Below the pieces are notes generated by a model that did no database searches, had not been told where the DNA came from, and saw nothing but the letters and a program-made list of their open reading frames with translations. Both the position numbers and the translations under genes were made by a program. DNA of 9,082 nt from positions 1 through 9,082 of the forward strand of contig JAFDHU010000119.1 of assembly GCA_019308625.1 (NCBI GenBank), read 5' to 3'. The DNA comes from Deltaproteobacteria bacterium (GTDB lineage: Bacteria > Desulfobacterota > Desulfobaccia > Desulfobaccales > 0-14-0-80-60-11). Shown piece by piece: positions 5,340 through 9,082 of the stretch; within the stretch, counting starts at the first letter, position 1; every line of letters starts with the position of its first letter.

Positions 5340-6470
5340 GTGTTCAGTTTTTATAAAAGCGGGGTTGCTTAAACCCAACCCGTCCATCACCCGTCTCACC
5401 TTCACCCGCCAAGGCTTACCCGTGCCGTCGCTGACGATATAGAAGCCCAGCTCGCCCTTGGGGGCTTCAATGGCTTGGTACACCTCACCTTTGGGGGGCT
5501 TGACCCCTTCCTCAATGAGGAGGAAATGGTGGATCAGGCTGGCGATGTCGCTGTACACCTGCTCCTTGGGGGGCAGGCTGATGCGGGGGTCATCCACCTT
5601 GATGTCGCCCTTGGGGAGCTTTTCCAGGGCTTGGCGGACGATCCGGTTGCTTTGCAGCATCTCCTGCATACGCACCAGATACCGGGAGTAGGTGTCGCCT
5701 TCCCGGGTGCCTAAAGGCACCTCAAAATCAAAGTCCTGGTAGCTGGAGTAAGGGTTGTCCCGGCGCAGGTCCCAATCCACCCCGGAGCCCCGGGCCATGG
5801 GGCCGGACCAGCCCCAGTCCAGGGCCTCTTCTTTGGTCATTACACCCACGCCCACGGTACGCTCTTTCCAGATTTCGTTTTCGGTCAGGAGCCGGTCATA
5901 GTCCTTCCACTTCTCCGGAAATTCCTTAACGAACTCCCAGGCCTTTTCCACAAAGCCTTCGGGCAGGTCCGCGGCCAGGCCGCCGATGCGGAAGTACAAG
6001 GGGAACAAGCGGCCGCCGGAGGCCATTTCGCACAGATCCATGATTTTTTCCCGCTCCCGGAAAGCGTAGAACAGGGGAGTCATGGCCCCCAGGTCGTGGG
6101 CGTGGGTTCCCAGCCAGAAAAGGTGGGAGGCAATACGGGTGAGTTCGGCGATGATTACCCGGATGTACTGGGCCCGCTTGGGCACCTCAATTCCCAACAG
6201 CTTCTCCACGGTCAGGCAGAAGCCGAAGGCATTGACCTCGCCGGCCAGATAGTCAATGCGGTTGGTCAGGGGCAGGCACTTGTGATAAGTCCGCCCTTCG
6301 CACAGCTTTTCAATGCCCCGGTGCAGGTAGCCGATGTCGGGTTCGGCCTTGACGATGAGTTCGCCGTCCAACTCCACCAGGACCCGAAGCACCCCGTGGG
6401 TGCTGGGGTGCTGGGGCCCCACGTTGAGGACCATGGTTTCCGTGCGTGGCAGGCGCTCAATCTGTTCCAT
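5322..6470 (-). CDS. nuoD: NADH-quinone oxidoreductase subunit D (NuoD) with replaced C-terminus
   Basis: NuoD (49-kDa subunit) forms the quinone site with NuoB and NuoH and descends from the large subunit of [NiFe] hydrogenases. Family marks are GPQHPSTHGVLR (18-29, with the quinone-site His25), NRIDY (70-74, Tyr74 at the other quinone contact), VEKLLGI (88-94), LGTHAHDLGAMTP (120-132), RGSGVDWDLR (227-236) and GELGFYIVSDG (339-349). The match holds to VKVR at 356-359. There the family continues with a strongly conserved stretch of about 38 residues (PSF..LQ ... GS.D.V.GE.DR). Here that stretch is missing in all frames and is replaced by 23 unrelated residues (nucleotides 5325-5393) ending in heptamer repeats. 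Length is 382, against about 397 expected. An in-frame TAG upstream excludes a longer N-terminus. The gene appears truncated and overwritten at its 3' end, or misassembled. Confidence 0.92.
   Translation of the reverse strand: MEQIERLPRTETMVLNVGPQHPSTHGVLRVLVELDGELIVKAEPDIGYLHRGIEKLCEGRTYHKCLPLTNRIDYLAGEVNAFGFCLTVEKLLGIEVPKRAQYIRVIIAELTRIASHLFWLGTHAHDLGAMTPLFYAFREREKIMDLCEMASGGRLFPLYFRIGGLAADLPEGFVEKAWEFVKEFPEKWKDYDRLLTENEIWKERTVGVGVMTKEEALDWGWSGPMARGSGVDWDLRRDNPYSSYQDFDFEVPLGTREGDTYSRYLVRMQEMLQSNRIVRQALEKLPKGDIKVDDPRISLPPKEQVYSDIASLIHHFLLIEEGVKPPKGEVYQAIEAPKGELGFYIVSDGTGKPWRVKVRRVMDGLGLSNPAFIKTEHLIADS
5355..5382 (-). terminator. Terminator-like hairpin inside the nuoD 3' end
   Basis: In minus-strand reading CGGGTTG, an 8-base loop, and CAACCCCG (one extra C) form a hairpin of about seven pairs (5360-5382). 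GCTTTTAT follows, giving a short T run at 5355-5358. It lies within the non-conserved tail of nuoD. The stem is modest, and the downstream nuo genes need read-through, so it may be weak, relic or chance. Confidence 0.3.
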
Positions 6471-6555
6471 GGAATTTTCCCGTCTTACCTAAAGGCGCGT
6501 CGTGCACCCGTTTGGTCAAATCTTCAAGCTGCCCCATCTGCGGCTGCTCCCTCAT
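6457..6555 (-). CDS. Possible small ORF bridging nuoC and nuoD (speculative)
   Basis: A 32-codon frame starts with an ATG that overlaps the nuoC stop as ATGA and ends 14 bases inside nuoD in another frame. It crosses the otherwise unexplained 81-base gap. A second ATG at 6537 is preceded by GAGGGAG at nine bases, giving a 26-residue version beginning MGQLEDLTKRVHDAP. The peptide is polar and charged, has no membrane helix, and is not recognised. It may be chance, a leader that couples nuoD translation to nuoC, or a leftover of a former nuoD N-terminal extension now out of frame. The nuoD start itself has only a poor ribosome site (GGGA), which makes coupling attractive. Confidence 0.2.
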   Translation of the reverse strand: MREQPQMGQLEDLTKRVHDAPLGKTGKFHGTD

Positions 6556-7004
6556 TCGCCTCGCGGGGGGTATTCCTTGCGCAGAGGAAAGCCTTTCCAG
6601 TCCTGGGGCAGGAGAATGCGCTTCAGATTGGGATGCCCCTTGAACTTGATACCCATCAGGTCATAGGCTTCCCGTTCGTGCCAGTCGGCGGTGGACCACA
6701 CCGAGGTCACCGAGTCAATCACCGGCGCGGCGTCATCCAGATAGGCCTTGAGAGTGATGCGGTCGTGGTTGCGGTGGGAATAAAGGTTGTAGACCACCGC
6801 AAACCGAGGACTTTGAGGGTGGTAGTCCAGGGCCGCAATTACGGACAGGTATTTGAAGGACAGCCGGGTGTTATCCCGGAGAGCCCGGCAGATGTCCACG
6901 ATGCGGCCGGGTTTGACCACCACGGTGGTGTCCCCCCGGAACTCCATGACCTCCACCACCTCATCCGGAAATTTTTCCTGGAGAAATTCTGCTGCCGGAT
7001 GCAT
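6552..7004 (-). CDS. nuoC: NADH-quinone oxidoreductase subunit C (NuoC)
   Basis: NuoC (30-kDa subunit) is a cofactor-free structural subunit of the peripheral arm that binds NuoD and NuoI. The 150-residue protein has the variable alpha/beta N-terminal part (about 1-75) and then the family signature: WHEREAYDLMGIKFKGHP (108-125), followed by LKRILLPQDW (127-136) and PLRKEYP (140-146). Length is in the normal range for stand-alone NuoC, and it is not fused to NuoD as in E. coli. The start ATG shares one base with the nuoB stop (TGATG), so the two are translationally coupled. An 81-base gap separates it from nuoD. No missing conserved element was found. Confidence 0.96.
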   Translation of the reverse strand: MHPAAEFLQEKFPDEVVEVMEFRGDTTVVVKPGRIVDICRALRDNTRLSFKYLSVIAALDYHPQSPRFAVVYNLYSHRNHDRITLKAYLDDAAPVIDSVTSVWSTADWHEREAYDLMGIKFKGHPNLKRILLPQDWKGFPLRKEYPPRGE

Positions 7005-7519
7005 CAGGCCGCCTCCCGCCGCGCCTGGACCTTTTCCCGGTATTTCTGAGTCAGGAAAGGATCGCGCAGAATCTTTTCATGCAGCTTCAAAATGCCGTAC
7101 AAGAGCCCCTCGGGTCGGGGCGGGCAGCCGGGGATGTAGACGTCCACGGGCAGATACAGGTCAATTCCCTGAACCACGGAGTAAGAATCAAAAATGCCCC
7201 CGGAGCAGGCACAGGCGCCCATGGCGATAACCCACTTGGGCTCAGGCATCTGCTCATAGATGCGCTCAATGGCCGGCATCATCTTCTTGCATACCGTCCC
7301 AGCAATGATCATGAGATCGGCTTGGCGGGGGGAGGCCCGGAAGGCTTCCATGCCGAAGCGGGCGATATCCCAGCGATTGGCCGCAGTGACAATCATCTCA
7401 ATGGCGCAGCAGGCCAACCCGAAGGTGGCCGGCCAGAGGCTGCTCTTGCGGGCCCAGTCCACCAGCTTCTCCAGGGAAGTGGTGAGAATGTTGTATCCCA
7501 GGTGCTCTTCAATGCCCAT
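7004..7519 (-). CDS. nuoB: NADH-quinone oxidoreductase subunit B (NuoB), N2 cluster carrier
   Basis: NuoB (PSST) holds [4Fe-4S] cluster N2, which hands electrons to quinone. From the ATG at 7519 it has 171 residues. The four N2 ligands are present: the adjacent Cys37-Cys38 (GLACCAIEM), Cys103 (MGACACSGG) and Cys132 (IPGCPPRPEG). A further cysteine at 105 stands where E. coli and Thermus have Asn or Ser; it is not a known ligand. The region SYSVVQGIDLYLPVDVYIPG (112-131) is highly family-like. A TTG at 7534 would add five residues but would overlap the Shine-Dalgarno itself. GGGGAG seven bases before the ATG decides for the shorter form. The gene is coupled to nuoC by a one-base overlap. Confidence 0.96.
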   Translation of the reverse strand: MGIEEHLGYNILTTSLEKLVDWARKSSLWPATFGLACCAIEMIVTAANRWDIARFGMEAFRASPRQADLMIIAGTVCKKMMPAIERIYEQMPEPKWVIAMGACACSGGIFDSYSVVQGIDLYLPVDVYIPGCPPRPEGLLYGILKLHEKILRDPFLTQKYREKVQARREAA

Positions 7520-7526
7520 TAATATG

Positions 7527-7532
7527 CTCCCC
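7527..7532 (-). promoter_or_regulatory. Shine-Dalgarno deciding the nuoB start
   Basis: GGGGAG on the minus strand lies seven bases from the ATG at 7519. The alternative TTG (7534-7532) runs into this site and would have none of its own, so the ATG is the start. Confidence 0.7.
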
Positions 7533-7539
7533 AAAGGCG

Positions 7540-7578
7540 GTTTTTAGTTTTTGGTTTTTTACTGAAAACGGAAAACCG
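7540..7578. repeat. Heptamer repeats, opposed, in the nuoA-nuoB gap
   Basis: The 63-base gap is largely made of 7-bp units. On the plus strand GTTTTTA, GTTTTTG and GTTTTTT (7540-7560) are followed by ACTG and then the opposed units AAAACGG and AAAACCG (7565-7578). CGGTTTT at the left and AAAACCG at the right form a 7-bp inverted repeat, so a hairpin in RNA is possible. The minus-strand reading CGGTTTTCCGTTTTCAGT differs by one base from the stretch after the nuoI stop. Confidence 0.6.
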
Positions 7579-7582
7579 TCTG

Positions 7583-7939
7583 TCATTCCCATTCCAACGC
7601 GCCCTTGCCCCAGACATAGGCCAGGCCCACCACCAGGACAAAGATGAAGATGGCCATCTCCACGAAGCCGAACCACCCCAGGTCCTTGAAAATCACGCCC
7701 CAGGGGTAGAGGAAGATGGCTTCAATGTCGAACACGATGAAAAACATGGCAATGACGTAAAACCGCACCGTGTAGCGGTAGCGGGCGTCGCCGATGGGGT
7801 TCATGCCGCACTCATAGGGCAGGTCTTTCTGGAAGGTGTGACGCTTCCGGCCCAGGAATTCGGACATGAACACAATTAAGCCCATCAGTCCGACGACGAT
7901 GACCAGGTAAAGCAGGACAGGCAAATAATTAATCAGCAT
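7583..7939 (-). CDS. nuoA: NADH-quinone oxidoreductase subunit A (NuoA)
   Basis: NuoA (ND3) is a small membrane subunit next to NuoH and NuoJ. Its first loop reaches the quinone chamber and changes shape between states of the complex. The 118 residues show three helices at about 5-25, 60-80 and 91-110. The loop signature YECGMNPIGDAR (42-53), with Cys44, is the counterpart of the switch loop of ND3. FYVIAMFFIVFDIEAIFLYPW (60-80) carries the conserved acidic pair Asp71 and Glu73 in helix 2. All family marks are intact and the length is usual. The ATG at 7939 is preceded by AAGG at seven bases, a weak but usable site. In this operon nuoA follows nuoF after 70 bases rather than opening the operon. 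Confidence 0.97.
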   Translation of the reverse strand: MLINYLPVLLYLVIVVGLMGLIVFMSEFLGRKRHTFQKDLPYECGMNPIGDARYRYTVRFYVIAMFFIVFDIEAIFLYPWGVIFKDLGWFGFVEMAIFIFVLVVGLAYVWGKGALEWE

Positions 7940-7971
7940 AGGCCAGCCTTACGGGCAAGTTATGATAAGCT

Positions 7972-8001
7972 GCGGCGCCCGCCGCTCGGGTGGGCCGCCG
8001 C
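7972..8001 (-). other. GC-rich hairpin in the nuoF-nuoA gap
   Basis: In minus-strand reading GCGGCG (8001-7996) pairs with CGCCGC (7977-7972). A further CCC/GGG pairing follows after a one-base bulge, leaving an 11-base loop. It starts eight bases after the nuoF stop. No T run follows, so it is not a clear terminator. It sits at the boundary between the NADH-module gene and the rest of the operon, where it could stabilise or limit message. No convincing promoter is visible in this 70-base gap. Confidence 0.4.
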
Positions 8002-8009
8002 GGGAATTT

Positions 8010-9082
8010 CTAATCTGCGTGAGCCTCGGCCCGGCATACTCCCAGGGGGCAGTGACCGGCGATATGGGCCAGCCACTCGTCCCGGAAGCGCTCGATGGTG
8101 GTGCTCAGGAAACTATAAGGACTCCAGCCCAAGGCGCAGTTGGCGCTCTCCACCATGTAGCGGGACAGGGTGACCAGCCGGTCCAGGTCAGCTTCCTCTC
8201 CCTGGCCGGCGGCGATGCGACACACCATCTCATACAGCACCCGGGTACCCCGCCGGCAGGGCAGGCAGAAGCCACAGGATTCGTGCTGAAAGAAATACAT
8301 CAGGCACTTGACCACGTCCACAATGCAGGTGGTGTCGTCCATGACCAGCATGGTGCCGGAGCCCAGGGCCCCGCCGGTGGCCATCAGGGCCTTGTACTCC
8401 AGGGGGGTGTCCACCTGCTCGGGGAGGATGAAGCCGCAGGCCGCGCCGCCGGGCTGCACCGCCTTCAAGGTGTGGCCGGTGCGTACTCCGCCGCCGAAGT
8501 CTTCAATGAGCCGCCGCAAGGGCATACCCAGGTTGGCCTCCACCAAGCCGGGGCGGTTGACATGACCCACCACCTGAAAAATCTTGGTGCCCTTGGAGTC
8601 CTCGGTGCCCTTGGCCTTGTACCAGTCGGCGCCCTTCACAATGATGTCCGGTACGCTGGCCAGGGACTCCACATTGTTGACGATGGTGGGCTTGTACCAC
8701 ACGCCCACTTGGCCGGGGAAGGGCGGCTTGACCCGGGGGTAGCCCCGCTCCCCCTGAATGGAGTTGATGAGCGCGGTTTCCTCGCCGCACACATAGGAGC
8801 CGCCGCCCACCTGGATCTGGACGTGAAAGGAAAAATCGGTGCCGAACAGATTGTCCCCCAGAAAGCCCCGCTCCATAGCTTGGTTGAGGGCGTTTTGCAA
8901 GCGGTAGAGGGATAGGTAGTATTCCCCCCGGATGTAAATGTAGCCCTGGTTGGCCCCCACCGCGTAGCCGGCGATGGCCATGCCTTCCAGGACCCGATGG
9001 GGGTCGCCTTCCATGATGTAGCGGTCCTTGATGGTGCCGGGCTCGCCTTCATCAGCATTGCAGATGATATACTTGGGCTTGG
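8010..9082 (-). CDS. nuoF: NADH-quinone oxidoreductase subunit F (NuoF), 5' end missing
   Basis: NuoF (51-kDa subunit) oxidises NADH on FMN and carries cluster N3. The frame enters from beyond the window (first complete codon at 9080-9078), giving 356 visible residues; the NADH/FMN glycine-rich start is outside. Visible marks, in fragment numbering, are CNADEGEPGTIKDRYIMEGDPH (7-28), GGGSYVCGEETAL (92-104) and KPTIVNNVESLA (130-141). N3 ligands are Cys269, 272, 275 and 315. The cluster loop reads ESCGFCLPCRRGT, whereas most NuoF have CGKC.PCREG, and the last cysteine is in ANCALGWSPYS rather than the usual C.LG..APN. The C-terminus FRDEW..HIAGHCPLGVC matches the linker that, in HydB/HndC-type flavoproteins, leads into an extra ferredoxin domain; here the protein stops seven residues later. 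It lies upstream of nuoA instead of after nuoD. Confidence 0.95.
   Translation of the reverse strand, partial: KPKYIICNADEGEPGTIKDRYIMEGDPHRVLEGMAIAGYAVGANQGYIYIRGEYYLSLYRLQNALNQAMERGFLGDNLFGTDFSFHVQIQVGGGSYVCGEETALINSIQGERGYPRVKPPFPGQVGVWYKPTIVNNVESLASVPDIIVKGADWYKAKGTEDSKGTKIFQVVGHVNRPGLVEANLGMPLRRLIEDFGGGVRTGHTLKAVQPGGAACGFILPEQVDTPLEYKALMATGGALGSGTMLVMDDTTCIVDVVKCLMYFFQHESCGFCLPCRRGTRVLYEMVCRIAAGQGEEADLDRLVTLSRYMVESANCALGWSPYSFLSTTIERFRDEWLAHIAGHCPLGVCRAEAHAD

Noticed and set aside
7940..7971. Possible promoter (TATCAT-like box) before nuoA
   Set aside because: No -35 element at the right spacing; the upstream part is a GC-rich hairpin. Support is too weak.
6096..8915. Two 317-codon plus-strand frames (6096-7049 and 7962-8915) opposite nuoC/D and nuoF
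   Set aside because: Both have antisense-type composition and no family features, and they overlap intact nuo genes.
1..9082. CRISPR array, insertion sequence, tRNA or phage elements
   Set aside because: No long direct repeats with spacers, transposase frames, tRNA-like folds or phage genes were seen; the window is filled by the nuo operon.

Overview
This window is most of one operon for the proton-pumping NADH:quinone oxidoreductase (respiratory complex I, Nuo). All genes lie on the minus strand, so transcription runs from position 9082 towards position 1. In that direction the genes are nuoF (5' end outside the window), nuoA, nuoB, nuoC, nuoD, nuoG, nuoH, nuoI, nuoJ, nuoK and nuoL (only its first 52 codons are inside). 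No gene can be supported on the plus strand. Long plus-strand open frames are GC-rich shadows of the nuo genes.

The genes cover all three modules of the complex. The NADH-oxidising arm is NuoF plus the first part of NuoG. The quinone-reducing arm is NuoB, C, D and I. The membrane arm is NuoA, H, J, K and L. Electrons would pass from NADH through FMN on NuoF, then the iron-sulfur clusters of NuoF, NuoG, NuoI and NuoB, to quinone at the NuoB/NuoD/NuoH interface. That reduction drives proton movement in NuoH, J, K and L. The order differs from the common A-B-C-D-E-F-G layout: nuoF sits in front of nuoA, and D is followed directly by G. nuoE is presumably just upstream of nuoF, outside the window.

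The sequence is GC-rich. The cysteine-rich NuoG with two full ferredoxin-type cluster motifs and the general style of the subunits suggest an anaerobic or facultative bacterium, possibly in or near the Desulfobacterota. That placement is inference from protein style only.

The main surprise is that two core subunits look damaged while every neighbour looks intact. NuoK has 80 residues, with an in-frame gap of about 21 residues that removes the end of helix 1, loop 1 and the first part of helix 2, including the position of the conserved Glu36. NuoD follows its family up to the KVR near residue 359, then loses the conserved last ~38 residues. It ends instead in an unrelated 23-residue tail that runs through a terminator-like hairpin into 7-bp tandem repeats. 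The gaps A-B, I-J and D-nuoG carry heptamer repeats of two related styles, and other gaps carry small hairpins. The loss of both features in one operon suggests a decaying or dispensable copy, a modified complex, or assembly error.
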